Of a DNA stretch of 64,000 nucleotides, positions 16,278 to 25,811 are shown in pieces. The position numbers were made by a program, and so were the translations under genes. Source of the DNA: Lampropedia aestuarii (GTDB taxonomy: Bacteria; Pseudomonadota; Gammaproteobacteria; Burkholderiales; Burkholderiaceae_C); contig NZ_SSWX01000005.1 in assembly GCF_004803635.1 (NCBI RefSeq), forward strand, positions 50,348 to 114,347, given 5' to 3'. A model generated the notes under the pieces. That model saw only the letters and a program-made list of their open reading frames with translations, made no database searches and had not been told where the DNA came from. Numbering within the stretch: the first letter of the stretch is position 1; each line of letters begins with the position of its first letter.

Positions 16278-18593
16278 TTGAATAAATCACATTTGATGCA
16301 AGAAATAGTTGGCGTTGTACAAGGCCGACGTGAAGGACATGGATTTGTCATCCCTGATGAGGGCGGCGACGACATCTACCTCCCCCCAGAAGAAATGCGC
16401 CATCTGGTGCACCGCGATCGGGTCAGCGTGCGCGTGGTGCGCATGGATCGCAAAGGCCGCCCTGAAGGCCATGTGCTGGACATATTGGAGCGCCCCACCA
16501 AAACCATCATTGGCAGACTGCTGCAAGAGAGTGGTACTTGGCTGGTCGCGCCTGAAGACCGACGTTACGGCCAAGACATCATCGTGCCTGAGGCGGCAGT
16601 TGCACATGCCACAATGGGCCAGGTCGTGGTGGTCGAATTGACCGAACCCCCCAGCCTGCATGGCCAGTCGGTGGGCCGCATCATCGAAGTCCTGGGCGAG
16701 GCTGACGATGCCGGCATGGAGATTGACATTGCGGTGCGCAAATACGATGTGCCGCACACCTTCTCTGAGGCGTGTCAGAAAGCTGCAGCCAAACTGCCCG
16801 TGCAGGTGCGTCCCGCAGAGCGCAAAGGACGCATTGATTTGCGCGATGTGCCACTGGTGACGATTGATGGCGAAGACGCGCGCGATTTTGACGATGCCGT
16901 CTATTGCGAGCCCGCCAAAGTAGGGCGAGGCAAAGGCTGGCGCTTATTGGTGGCGATTGCCGATGTCAGCCACTACGTGAAATCGGGCGAGGCGATTGAT
17001 GTCGATGCGTTTGAGCGCGCCACCAGCATTTATTTCCCGCGCCGTGTCATCCCGATGCTGCCTGAGAAACTCTCCAACGGCTTGTGCTCGCTCAACCCGG
17101 GCGTAGACCGTTTGTGTATGGTCTGCGACATGCTGGTCAATGCCAAAGGCGAGGTGCATGCCTACCAGTTTTATCCGGCGGTGATGCACAGCCACGCCCG
17201 CATGACCTACACCCAGGTCGCGGACATCCTGGCCAATACCCGAGGCCCACTGGCGCAGCAGTACGACAGCCTGCTGCCCGAGTTCATGCACTTGAACGCG
17301 GTCTACCAAGCCTTGCTGGCTGCACGCAAATTGCGCGGCGCGGTCGACTTTGAGACCACCGAGACGCAAATTCTTTGCGACGACAGCGGGCGCATTGCGC
17401 AAATCGTGCCGCGTACCCGCAACGAAGCCCACCGCTTGATTGAGGAGGCCATGCTGGCGGCCAACGTTTGCGCAGCCGACTTTATTCAGAACAGCAAACA
17501 CATTGGCATCTTCCGCGTGCATGAAGGGCCAACCCCTGAGCGGCAAAATGTCTTGCGGGCGTATTTGAAGGCCTTGGGCATTGGCATGACGATTGGCGAT
17601 GACCCCAAGCCCGAAGACTTCCAGGCGATTGCCGAGGCGACCAAAGACCGCTCCGATGCACAGCAAATCCACACGATGCTGCTGCGCTCAATGCAGCAGG
17701 CGATCTATACGCCGCACAACAGCGGTCACTTTGGTCTGGCGTTTGAGGCTTACACCCACTTCACCAGCCCGATTCGGCGCTACCCGGATTTGCTGGTGCA
17801 CCGCGTCATCAAAGCCATTTTGACGGGCGGCCATTACACACTGCCCAATATTCCGTTGGCCAACGCGTCGACGGACCCCTTTCGCAAAAAGCTCGCTGCC
17901 AAAGTGGCACCGCCGCAGCGTGCGATCGCTGCACCCGCAGAGACAGGCAAGAAGCGCGGCAAAGCGGCAGCGCCGTCGAACTTTGAAGAAATGCAAGCTT
18001 GGGAAGCTGCGGGACTGCACTGCAGCGCCAACGAGCGCCGTGCCGACGAAGCCAGTCGCGATGTCGAATCCTGGCTGAAATGCCAGTACATGCGCGGCCA
18101 TTTGGGCGAAGTGTTTACCGGCACCGTCACCTCAGTCACCACATTTGGTTTGTTCGTCACTCTGGATGCGATGTATGTGGAAGGGCTGATCCACATCACC
18201 GAGCTGGGCGGCGAATATTTCCGTTTTGACGAGGCACGCCAGGAATTGCGCGGCGAGCGCACTGGCACGCGTTATGGCGCGGGCACACGCATGCGCATTC
18301 AGGTCAGCCGCGTCGATCTGGATGCCCGCAAGATTGACTTTGTGCCTGCACAGGACGATCTGCCAAGACAGGGCGGGGCTGCCAACGGCGCAGCCAAGCC
18401 GGGGCGCAAAAATGGCAAGCCAGATGCCCAGCGCGCTGGGGCCGCCCCCAGCGGCTCTGGCGAGCGCCAAGGCAACCGCCAAGAGCGCCGTGCTGAGCTC
18501 CAGCCAGAGCGCTCCGGGCGCGCTGGTGGGGCCAAGAAATCATCGGCCAAAACCTCGCGCAACGCCAGCGCACGCAAAAGCCGCAAGCGTTGA
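16278..18593 (+). CDS. rnr: Ribonuclease R
   Basis: This 771-aa 3'-5' exoribonuclease has N-terminal OB/cold-shock domains (GVVQGRREGHGFVIPDE at about 13-29). The RNB catalytic domain has the Asp cluster DGEDARDFDDAVY, GHFGLAFEAYTHFTSPIRRYPDL and HRVI. An S1 domain follows (GEVFTGTVTSVTTFGLFVTLDAM...GLIHITEL). A Lys/Arg-rich tail of about 70 residues is typical of RNase R, which degrades structured RNA. I chose TTG 16278 (MNKSHLMQEI) because CGGA lies upstream; ATG 16296 is the alternative but has no Shine-Dalgarno sequence. The open frame further upstream runs into the tRNA. An internal low-complexity insert (about residues 551-574, PAETGKKRGKAAAPS) sits after the HRVI block. Confidence 0.93.
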   Translation: MNKSHLMQEIVGVVQGRREGHGFVIPDEGGDDIYLPPEEMRHLVHRDRVSVRVVRMDRKGRPEGHVLDILERPTKTIIGRLLQESGTWLVAPEDRRYGQDIIVPEAAVAHATMGQVVVVELTEPPSLHGQSVGRIIEVLGEADDAGMEIDIAVRKYDVPHTFSEACQKAAAKLPVQVRPAERKGRIDLRDVPLVTIDGEDARDFDDAVYCEPAKVGRGKGWRLLVAIADVSHYVKSGEAIDVDAFERATSIYFPRRVIPMLPEKLSNGLCSLNPGVDRLCMVCDMLVNAKGEVHAYQFYPAVMHSHARMTYTQVADILANTRGPLAQQYDSLLPEFMHLNAVYQALLAARKLRGAVDFETTETQILCDDSGRIAQIVPRTRNEAHRLIEEAMLAANVCAADFIQNSKHIGIFRVHEGPTPERQNVLRAYLKALGIGMTIGDDPKPEDFQAIAEATKDRSDAQQIHTMLLRSMQQAIYTPHNSGHFGLAFEAYTHFTSPIRRYPDLLVHRVIKAILTGGHYTLPNIPLANASTDPFRKKLAAKVAPPQRAIAAPAETGKKRGKAAAPSNFEEMQAWEAAGLHCSANERRADEASRDVESWLKCQYMRGHLGEVFTGTVTSVTTFGLFVTLDAMYVEGLIHITELGGEYFRFDEARQELRGERTGTRYGAGTRMRIQVSRVDLDARKIDFVPAQDDLPRQGGAANGAAKPGRKNGKPDAQRAGAAPSGSGERQGNRQERRAELQPERSGRAGGAKKSSAKTSRNASARKSRKR

Positions 18594-18652
18594 ACGTGGT
18601 TGGTTGTGCCACAAGCGGCTGGGCTACGCTGCTCGGTTCTAAGATCGTAAAT

Positions 18653-18687
18653 AAGCTTTAAGGTGCGCACTGCGCACCTTAAAGCTT
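18653..18687. promoter_or_regulatory. Perfect 17-bp inverted repeat upstream of jetA
   Basis: Two 17-base arms (18653-18669 and 18671-18687, outer ends AAGCTTTAAGG, inner ends GCGCA) are separated by one base. No T-run follows on either strand, so a classical terminator is unlikely. The centre is 75 bp before the jetA start. An operator or a cruciform/repeat remnant is possible. The stretch just before it (18635-18655, GGTTCTAAGATCGTAAATAAGC) resembles a degraded end of the dispersed repeat family. Confidence 0.5.
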
Positions 18688-18744
18688 GCATTGCGGTCTA
18701 CAGCTCACAACAGCTACGGCGACTGAAGCCTAGAATGGGTGCTC

Positions 18745-20244
18745 ATGTCCTCCATCCTTTTGCAACGCACGCAGAATTATCTGACTGCTCGCCGCACTCA
18801 CCCTGCGTGGCTGCTGCTAGCATCTCGGCGGGCGCCTTTGATGCTCAGCTGCTTGGAATCTTTGTTCGAGTACAGCCGCGATGGTGTGCCATTTGACCAG
18901 GCTGTGCAGGCGTTGGCTGATGTGCTGGCCGCGCACGCCAATCAGCCCGACTTCGAAATTGAGACGCAAGACATCGACCGACAGGCGCGCCTTGAGCTGC
19001 GCGAATGGGTTCGACGTGCACTGATTGTTGAGCGCGAAGGGCGTGTGTTTGAGACTGATGCTCTAAAAACTGCTTTGCGCTTTCTAGCCCAGTTGGATGG
19101 ACGCATGATGACCTCCACGGCATCGCGCCTGGCTGTTGTGCAACGTGAGATTGACAACCTGGCCGCGCAGCTCGACCCCGATCCAGTCAAGCGCGAGCAG
19201 TACATCCAGCGCAAGCTCCAAGAATTGGAGCAGCAAATGCAGGAGCTGCGCGATGGCCATGTACCGGTGCTCAGCGATGCGCAGGCCATTGAGAGCATTC
19301 GCGAGGTTTATGGCTTGGCGATTGGTTTGCGCGCGGATTTTCGCCGCGTTGAGGACTCATGGCGTGAAGCGGATAAAACTTTGCGCCAAGCCATCATTGG
19401 CGAGCAGCTGCATCGCGGCGAGGTTGTAGACAAACTGCTCGATGGCCATGCCAGCTTACTGAATACGCAAGAGGGGCGGGTGTTTGAAAACTTCCACGAG
19501 CAGCTTGCTAACCACAACGAGCTCGACGCGATGCGCCAGCGCATCATCCAGATTCTTGCGCATCCTGCAGCCACACAAGCACTGGATGATTTACAACGCA
19601 CGGGCTTGCGCTTGCTGGTGCAACTGCTGCTCAAAGAAGCCAAGGTCGTGCAGGCGGTACGTGCACGCAGTGAGCGCGAAGTCAGCCAATTCATGAAAAG
19701 CGGTCAGGCCGTTGAGAACCACCGTGTGGGTCAACTCATCAACGATGTGCTGCAACAAGCGGCCATGCTTGACTGGAATCACCTGGCCTTGCGCCGCCAG
19801 CCCGCACCGCTGACGCCTGCGGGTGTGGCGCTGGGCACGCTGCCACTGATTGAGCGGCTGCGCATCAAGTCGCTCGATGACGGCGCGCCGCTGGAGTTGC
19901 TGTTTGGCGCGCAGCATACCGATTTGAACCAGGTTGCCGATGAGTTTTGGCTTGCCTTTGAAGGACTCGATCGGTTGGCACTGATGCAGCAAACCCTGCA
20001 GACGCTACAGCAACAAAATACGCCGTTGACGCTGGCGCAACTGGCCGAACAAATGCCGCTGGACGAACACGATCTGGAGACCCTGTCGCTGTGGTTGGCC
20101 ATGGCCAGGCAGGCTGGCGTGCAAGTGTCTGAGCAGGAGCGAGAAGCCATTACCTCCAGCGATGGAGATCAGGCCTGGATCTTTCAAGTGCCAAAGACCC
20201 GTTTGGCAGCGCAGGATGTGGTGGGTATGAATGAGGAGTTGTAA
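18745..20244 (+). CDS. jetA: Wadjet protein JetA (DUF3375, MukF/kleisin-like)
   Basis: This 499-aa protein is the first gene of a four-gene operon. The N-terminal half (about 1-110) is helical, with a winged-helix-like section (RLELREWVRRALIVEREGRVFETDALKTALRFL). Long coiled-coil segments with many Glu/Gln/Arg follow (about 130-190, EIDNLAAQLDPDPVKREQYIQRKLQELEQQMQEL). I assign DUF3375 from length, character and the jetB-jetC-jetD neighbours. In type I Wadjet, JetA is the kleisin that bridges the JetC dimer heads. ATG 18745 is preferred over the GTG two codons upstream; neither has a strong Shine-Dalgarno sequence. Its stop overlaps the jetB start (TAATG). Confidence 0.88.
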   Translation: MSSILLQRTQNYLTARRTHPAWLLLASRRAPLMLSCLESLFEYSRDGVPFDQAVQALADVLAAHANQPDFEIETQDIDRQARLELREWVRRALIVEREGRVFETDALKTALRFLAQLDGRMMTSTASRLAVVQREIDNLAAQLDPDPVKREQYIQRKLQELEQQMQELRDGHVPVLSDAQAIESIREVYGLAIGLRADFRRVEDSWREADKTLRQAIIGEQLHRGEVVDKLLDGHASLLNTQEGRVFENFHEQLANHNELDAMRQRIIQILAHPAATQALDDLQRTGLRLLVQLLLKEAKVVQAVRARSEREVSQFMKSGQAVENHRVGQLINDVLQQAAMLDWNHLALRRQPAPLTPAGVALGTLPLIERLRIKSLDDGAPLELLFGAQHTDLNQVADEFWLAFEGLDRLALMQQTLQTLQQQNTPLTLAQLAEQMPLDEHDLETLSLWLAMARQAGVQVSEQEREAITSSDGDQAWIFQVPKTRLAAQDVVGMNEEL

Positions 20245-21023
20245 TGCCGTCTGATTCTGAAACTGGATTGGATTTTTTTGATCAACTGGCCACGCAAGCG
20301 GCGGACAAGGTGCAGCCGCGAGGTGCATCGGTGCAGTTTGATGAAATGCCAGGTGCATTGGCTCAGGACAGCCTAGAAAAGCCGCTACTGCGCACACCAC
20401 TGACGTTGCGTCGTGCGGTGCAGGAATTGCTCAAACACGGCTGGCTGGAGCACGGCACTAAACCGCGCTTGTTCAAAACCATTGCGACCGAGACAGTGCG
20501 CATCAACCAATTGCTGGAGCCGCTGGACCTGGAGGCCAAGGTCGATGAATTGCGTGGCCTGGCGTTTGCCAGCGTGCTGCCGGACTTTCTCAATGACGAT
20601 GCCGAACAGGACGAATGGGCGCACCCGCTGATGTTTCGCCAGCGTTTGACATTGGAACATTCGCTGGTGCTGGCCATTTTGCGGCGTGAATTCATCCAGC
20701 AAGAGCAGCAAGGCGGTGTGGGTGTGGCCGTGCGTATGGCTGTGGACGATTTGCTGCTGCAACTCGATACCTTTATCGACCGCAGTGGCAGCGATATGCA
20801 AGACCGCAAGCGCGTGTTGACCGCGCTCGAAGCCCTGCGCAAGCACGGCGTGGTCTCAGAGCTAGATGCGCAGGACTATATTGGGATTCGGCCCATGATC
20901 GTGCACTTGGCCAATCCCGAGAATTTGCAGGCCTTGCTGCAGCATCTGAAAAATCTAAGCGCCCAAGCCTCTAGCGCTGGGCAGTCCACTGACGATGGCG
21001 ATGATACGGCACAGGAGGCCTAA
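20244..21023 (+). CDS. jetB: Wadjet protein JetB (DUF4194, MukE-like)
   Basis: This 259-aa acidic, mostly helical protein belongs to the DUF4194 group; family members dimerise and bind the JetA kleisin. Features are LRRAVQELLKHGWLEH near residues 53-68, RQRLTLEHSLVLAILRREFIQQEQQ (about 133-157) and VLTALEALRKHGVVSELDAQDYIGIRPMI (about 192-220), which look like tandem winged helices. The ATG overlaps the jetA stop by one base and has GAGGAG five bases upstream. Its 3' end is followed at once by the jetC ribosome-binding site. Confidence 0.87.
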   Translation: MPSDSETGLDFFDQLATQAADKVQPRGASVQFDEMPGALAQDSLEKPLLRTPLTLRRAVQELLKHGWLEHGTKPRLFKTIATETVRINQLLEPLDLEAKVDELRGLAFASVLPDFLNDDAEQDEWAHPLMFRQRLTLEHSLVLAILRREFIQQEQQGGVGVAVRMAVDDLLLQLDTFIDRSGSDMQDRKRVLTALEALRKHGVVSELDAQDYIGIRPMIVHLANPENLQALLQHLKNLSAQASSAGQSTDDGDDTAQEA

Positions 21024-21027
21024 CAAC

Positions 21028-24000
21028 ATGCCAAGCCACGCAACGCAGCAAGCGTCGCCATTGAGCGGGCCCAGTCCGGCACACGACAGCTATACCCTGG
21101 ACGCGTTAACGCTCTACAACTGGGGCGGTTTTGAGGGCCTGCACATGGCCAGCATCGATGTGGGCAATACGGCGATCATTGGCGCGACCGGCAGTGGTAA
21201 AACCACTGTGGTCGATGCCTTGATGACGCTGCTGTGTGAGCGCCCAGGCTATAACCTCGCCTCCACCGGCGGGCATGAAAGCGACCGTGACTTGGTCTCT
21301 TATGTGCGTGGCGTCAGCGGCCAGGGCACGGATGGCAGCAGTGCCCATATTGCCCGGCAGAGCAAGACCGTGACGGGTATCACAGCGCGCATCGTCAAAA
21401 GCGAGGCGGAGCAGGTTGTGATTGGTGCCTTGTTCTGGTTTGATGGCAGCAGCTCGTCGGCCAGTGACATGCAGCGGCGTTGGTTTTTTTCACAGGGGCC
21501 ATCGCAATCATTGGAGCTGTGGTTGGAGGAATGGCGCAGCGGTGGTGCGCGCGCGCTCAGCAAACTCGCGCGTGAAACGGAGGGGCTGCAGCTATGGACG
21601 AGTAAAACGGCCTATCTGGCGAAGCTGCAAAACCATTTTGAAGTCGGCCCCAATGCATTTACCTTGCTCAACCGTGCCGCCGGCCTCAAGCAGCTCAATA
21701 GCATCGATGGCATCTTTCGTGAGCTGGTGCTTGATGACCATGCTGCTTTCAGCGATGCTCTGGAAGTGGCCAACGGCTTTGACGACTTGGCGCTCATCCA
21801 TGCCGAGCTGGAGTTAGCGCAAAGCCAATACCTGGCACTGTTGCCCTTGCGTGAGCTGGCGCGGCGCTACCAGACGCAGTCTGAGCGCATCAGCGCCCAG
21901 CTGCTACGCGTCAAGCAATTGCCTTTGTGGTTTGCCATCCAGGGCCAAACGCTGTGGGCCGAGCGCATAGCCGAGTTGGATACGCAGTGGCAGGTGCAGC
22001 ACGAGCGTGTTGAGGCCCAGCAACATGCCTTGGATACTGCCCGCAAGCAGGCGCAGGTGCTGCTGCAACTGTATTTGCAGGCCGGTGGCGGCAGCATCGA
22101 GCAATTGCAAGAAAGCATGCGCGATAAACAACTGTTACTGGCCGGACGCAAGCGCCAATTGGCTGACTACCAGCAACTGGCGAGTAATTTGGCCTTGTCC
22201 ATGCCAGCGGCCATGACCGCGCAGGCTTTGCAGCAGCACCAGCAACAGGCCCAACAGGCATCGGCCACGCTGGATGCACAACAACAGGCCCACCGTGCAG
22301 TGATGGAGCAAGCGATTCAGCTGGCTGGCAATGCCCAACAGGCGCTGGCGCAATTGCAAGCCGAGCAGGAGGCGATTCGCCTGCGGCCAGGCTCTAATAT
22401 CCCGCCGCACGACCAGCAGTTCCGCGCCGATTTGGCCGCGCACCTGGCGCTGGCGCCAGAGGATTTGCCATTTGTGGCCGAGCTGGTCGAGGTGCAGAAA
22501 GTGCAGCAGCACTGGCGCGGTGCGATTGAGCGGGCACTAGGCAGCCAGCGGCTGCGCATCATGGTGCCTGCGCAAGCCATGCGCGCTGCACTGCAATGGG
22601 TCAACCAGCGCCACAACCGCGTGCATGTGCGCTTGTTGGAAGTGCCAGAACCCAGGCCGAATGAAGCAGCGGTGGAGTTTTGGGCTGATGGATTTTGCCG
22701 CAAACTCAACTTCAAGGCACACGCTTGTGCGCCTGCGGTGCAGCGCTTGCTTGCCGAGCTGGACCGGCACTGTGTCGACAGTGCCGAAGCCCTGCAATAC
22801 ACGCCCCATGCGATGACCCAGCAAGGCTTGATGTCGGGCCGGGCACGCCATTTCGACAAGCAAGACCAGAAGCGCCTGAGCGACGACTGGATGACCGGCT
22901 TTGACAACCGCGATCGCTTGCACAGCCTGGCGCAACGCATTGAAGCAGCCCAGGCGCAGTGGCAAGCGCAGCGTGAGGACAAGCTCGCAGCAGAGCGTCA
23001 GCAAGCCAGCTTGGCGGCAGCCAGCACACTATGGCAACGCTTGCAACAATTGCAGTTCGACGACCTGGATACCAGCATATTGCAAGCGCAGTTGGACAGC
23101 TTGCAAACCCAGTTGGCGGTGCTGCAAGACCCGCAGTCGCATGCCGGGAAAACCAAGCAGCAGTGGGTTGTGGCAGAGCAGCAGGTGCGTGCCATCGATG
23201 GTGCGCTCAAAGCCAGCCTGGCTGAAAAAAGCAAAATGGAAGAGCGGCTTGCGCAAGCCGAAAAACGCCGCAGCAGCTACTGCGCACGTGAGACGCAAAG
23301 CATGGATACGCTAGGCGCAGAAGCGCTCGACGAGGTGTTTTTTAGCCAATACCTGCCGCTGTCTTGCGACACACTGGATGAGTCTGAGCGCCAAGCCATT
23401 CAAACCCAGCGCAGCGCCTTGCATGACGAGCAAGGCAAGCTGCACCGCTTGGACAACAGCATCGTCAGCCAAATGGGCAAGGCCAGAAAAGAAGACCGCG
23501 GAGCCTTGCAAGAAGAGACCAGCGAGGTCAGCGCGATCCCTGCGTATCTGGAGCGGCTGCGCGTATTGGAAGAGGAGGCCTTGCCAGACAAAAAGCAGCG
23601 TTTTCAAGACTATTTGAACCAGTCGTCAGAGCAGGGCGTCAATCGTCTGCTCAGCGCGATCCAAAGCCAGGTCACTGAAATACGCGACCGGCTGCATGAC
23701 CTCAACCAGACTATGGCAAAGGTGGATTTTCAGGCCGGGCGCTACCTGCAACTGCATGCGCAGGAAGTGAATTTACCGGTTTTGAAAGACATCAATGCGC
23801 AACTGGCTGAGCTGCGTTCGGCGCGCCTGCGAGACGATGGCGGGCAAAGCCTGTACCAAGTGGTGCGCGGTATTGTTGAGTTGCTGCGTGAGCATGCGAC
23901 CAGTCGCAACACCAAGGCTGCGCAGGCATTGCTCGATGCGCGTTACCGTCTGCAGTTCTCGGTACATGTGCATGACCGGGAGAGCGACGAAATTTTGGAG

Positions 24001-24408
24001 CGCCGCACCGGCTCGCAAGGCGGCAGCGGCGGCGAGAAAGAAATCATTGCCAGCTATGTGCTGACCGCGTCGCTGAGCTATGCGCTGTGCCCGCAAGGCC
24101 GCGCACGACCTTTGTTTGGCACCATTGTGCTTGACGAGGCTTTCTCCAAAAGCTCGCAGGCCGTGGCCGGCCGCATCATCCAGGCCTTGCGTGAGTTCGG
24201 CCTGCATGCGCTGTTTGTCACGCCCAATAAAGAACTGCGGCTGCTTCGCAACCACACACGCTCGGCCGTGCTGGTGCATCGCCTCGGCAGCCAGGCCACG
24301 TTGACCTCGATTGCTTGGCAGCAGCTCGATGCCCACTACAGTCAGAAACTGCAGCAACGCTATACCCAAGCAGTCGCAGCCACCAGTGAGGCGTCTGGCT
24401 CAGCATGA
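21028..24408 (+). CDS. jetC: Wadjet SMC-like ATPase JetC (MukB-like)
   Basis: This 1126-aa SMC/RecN-type ATPase has Walker A GATGSGKT at residues 52-59 near the N-terminus and two long Gln-rich coiled-coil arms (about 230-470 and 640-960). A hinge-like segment lies at about 480-600 (PFVAELVEVQKVQQHWRGAI, RLRIMVPAQ). The C-terminal head has the ABC signature GGSGGEKE (about 998-1004) and Walker B TIVLDEAF (Asp1036, Glu1037). ATP-driven loop extrusion is the known activity of Wadjet. I chose ATG 21028 because AGGAGG lies just upstream; an earlier in-frame codon at 20995 lies inside jetB. The stop overlaps jetD by 4 bp. Confidence 0.92.
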   Translation: MPSHATQQASPLSGPSPAHDSYTLDALTLYNWGGFEGLHMASIDVGNTAIIGATGSGKTTVVDALMTLLCERPGYNLASTGGHESDRDLVSYVRGVSGQGTDGSSAHIARQSKTVTGITARIVKSEAEQVVIGALFWFDGSSSSASDMQRRWFFSQGPSQSLELWLEEWRSGGARALSKLARETEGLQLWTSKTAYLAKLQNHFEVGPNAFTLLNRAAGLKQLNSIDGIFRELVLDDHAAFSDALEVANGFDDLALIHAELELAQSQYLALLPLRELARRYQTQSERISAQLLRVKQLPLWFAIQGQTLWAERIAELDTQWQVQHERVEAQQHALDTARKQAQVLLQLYLQAGGGSIEQLQESMRDKQLLLAGRKRQLADYQQLASNLALSMPAAMTAQALQQHQQQAQQASATLDAQQQAHRAVMEQAIQLAGNAQQALAQLQAEQEAIRLRPGSNIPPHDQQFRADLAAHLALAPEDLPFVAELVEVQKVQQHWRGAIERALGSQRLRIMVPAQAMRAALQWVNQRHNRVHVRLLEVPEPRPNEAAVEFWADGFCRKLNFKAHACAPAVQRLLAELDRHCVDSAEALQYTPHAMTQQGLMSGRARHFDKQDQKRLSDDWMTGFDNRDRLHSLAQRIEAAQAQWQAQREDKLAAERQQASLAAASTLWQRLQQLQFDDLDTSILQAQLDSLQTQLAVLQDPQSHAGKTKQQWVVAEQQVRAIDGALKASLAEKSKMEERLAQAEKRRSSYCARETQSMDTLGAEALDEVFFSQYLPLSCDTLDESERQAIQTQRSALHDEQGKLHRLDNSIVSQMGKARKEDRGALQEETSEVSAIPAYLERLRVLEEEALPDKKQRFQDYLNQSSEQGVNRLLSAIQSQVTEIRDRLHDLNQTMAKVDFQAGRYLQLHAQEVNLPVLKDINAQLAELRSARLRDDGGQSLYQVVRGIVELLREHATSRNTKAAQALLDARYRLQFSVHVHDRESDEILERRTGSQGGSGGEKEIIASYVLTASLSYALCPQGRARPLFGTIVLDEAFSKSSQAVAGRIIQALREFGLHALFVTPNKELRLLRNHTRSAVLVHRLGSQATLTSIAWQQLDAHYSQKLQQRYTQAVAATSEASGSA

Positions 24409-25568
24409 AATCTCCCGAGCAATGGGCGCTTGAGCTGACGCGCCAATGGCACAAGCCGCACTGGCGTGAAAGCCGCTTGCTCGGCGGGCCTGATGCTTGG
24501 CCGGTGTGCCTAGCTATTGGCGCGCCTGACAGCGCCAGTTTTGCGGCGGCCAGCCCGGCGCTCAGAGAGCATTTGGAGCGCTGGCGGCGCATTGACCGCC
24601 AGGGGCCGGGGCGCGTGCAGTGGGCCAGCAAGAAATACCGCGCGGGTGCCGCGCCAGTGGATCTGCCCGAGCAATGGATTTTGGACAAGCCCTCGGATTG
24701 GATTGCGGCCACGCAGAACAGTGTGGTTGCCAGCGAATACGCGCTGCTGCAACAAGTGCTGCCAGCGGTGGATACAGCATTCAGAACGCTGCTGCTGCGT
24801 CGCATGGCTTTGTGGCGCGACCTTGCGCCTGCGCAAGTCATGCTGGCGGCCGAGCTGGCGATGCGGCTGTCACCCGGCTGCGCTGCTGGCAAGCCGTTGC
24901 GCATGCTGCAGGTGGTCGGCAACGATACCAAGTTCTTTGAACGCCATGAAACGCTGCTGAAAATCTTGCTCGACCAGCGTTTTGATGGCGAAGCCACCCG
25001 CCAAGGGCTGGCGGCATTTTTAGGCGCGCTGGAGGAGCGCGAGCATTGGCTGCTGGTTGTGCCATTGGATGAGGGCTTGCTGCCCTTTAAAAGGCTGCGT
25101 TTGGCATCCACTGATCTGCAGGACTGGGCACTGCCTGCAGGGCATATCTTGGTTGTTGAAAACGAACAAGCGCTGCACCAACTGCCGCGTCCGTTGTCGG
25201 ACACCATTGCCATACTTGGTGCGGGCCTGAATGTAAGTTGGCTTTCAGCACATTGGCTCAAGAGTCGGCGCGTGGCCTATTGGGGCGATATGGACACCTG
25301 GGGGCTGGTCATGTTGGGCCGAGCCAGGCAGCACCTGCCAGAGTTGCAAAGCTTGTTAATGGAGCAAGCCGTTTTTGATGCGCATGCGCATTGCGCCGTG
25401 GTCGAGCCAATGCAGTCACCAGATGTGCCAAACCATTTGCTGCCAGACGAGCAAGCTTTGTACCAATGGCTCAAGCAACGGTCCAAAGGACGTTTGGAGC
25501 AAGAGTTTCTGGACCCTGGGCTCGTTGGTCAAGCGCTGATGCGTTGGCGAGGCCTGCATTCCTGTTGA
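24405..25568 (+). CDS. jetD: Wadjet nuclease JetD (DUF3322-DUF2220, Toprim)
   Basis: This 387-aa protein has an N-terminal DUF3322-like region (about 1-190) and a C-terminal DUF2220/Toprim domain. Acidic residues expected for metal binding are visible: Glu252 and Glu254 in LVVENEQAL, and Asp295/Asp297 in YWGDMDTWG. JetD is related to topoisomerase VI subunit A and cuts plasmid DNA once JetABC has extruded it. The ATG overlaps the jetC stop (ATGA). All catalytic acids are present, so the system appears intact. No terminator with a T-run is seen after it; a weak GAGCAC/GTGCTC hairpin lies at about 25634-25657. Confidence 0.9.
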   Translation: MKSPEQWALELTRQWHKPHWRESRLLGGPDAWPVCLAIGAPDSASFAAASPALREHLERWRRIDRQGPGRVQWASKKYRAGAAPVDLPEQWILDKPSDWIAATQNSVVASEYALLQQVLPAVDTAFRTLLLRRMALWRDLAPAQVMLAAELAMRLSPGCAAGKPLRMLQVVGNDTKFFERHETLLKILLDQRFDGEATRQGLAAFLGALEEREHWLLVVPLDEGLLPFKRLRLASTDLQDWALPAGHILVVENEQALHQLPRPLSDTIAILGAGLNVSWLSAHWLKSRRVAYWGDMDTWGLVMLGRARQHLPELQSLLMEQAVFDAHAHCAVVEPMQSPDVPNHLLPDEQALYQWLKQRSKGRLEQEFLDPGLVGQALMRWRGLHSC

Positions 25569-25794
25569 TTGGATGGTGCGCTTTAGGGCGGCTTAGAGTG
25601 CAGCGCAATCGACCGCTTGCCTGCCGGATTGAAAGAGCACCATTTTCCATGTGCTCGCGCCACGCCCGCCGCTGGGCTGAGGGGCGTTGGCCGGGCAGGC
25701 TGTGCACCTTGGGCACGGGCCATTGAAAGCCGCTATGCCTGCTTGCCATGGATGCACGAGCAAAGTTCAGGCCGCAGCTGCCTAGCACTTCCCC

Positions 25795-25811
25795 TTAGGG
25801 ACCATCCCTTA
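25795..25811. promoter_or_regulatory. Inverted repeat TTAGGGA-CCA-TCCCTTA upstream of yjcH-actP
   Basis: This near-perfect dyad (one mismatch between arms) lies in the 382-bp gap 25569-25950, about 140 bp before the yjcH start. It is a candidate operator for the CrbR-type regulator encoded at 30744 or for another activator. No second copy was found upstream of acs. The rest of the gap shows no gene, and I could not assign promoter boxes with confidence. Confidence 0.35.

Noticed and set aside
18745-25568. Jet operon taken as a chromosomal MukBEF condensin
   Set aside because: MukBEF has no Toprim partner; the JetD-type fourth gene and the order A-B-C-D identify Wadjet.
16147-25568. tRNA-Leu copy 3 as the attachment site of a genomic island carrying jetABCD
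   Set aside because: No integrase, no direct repeat of the tRNA 3' end beyond jetD, and rnr lies between; the tRNA repeats are full genes.
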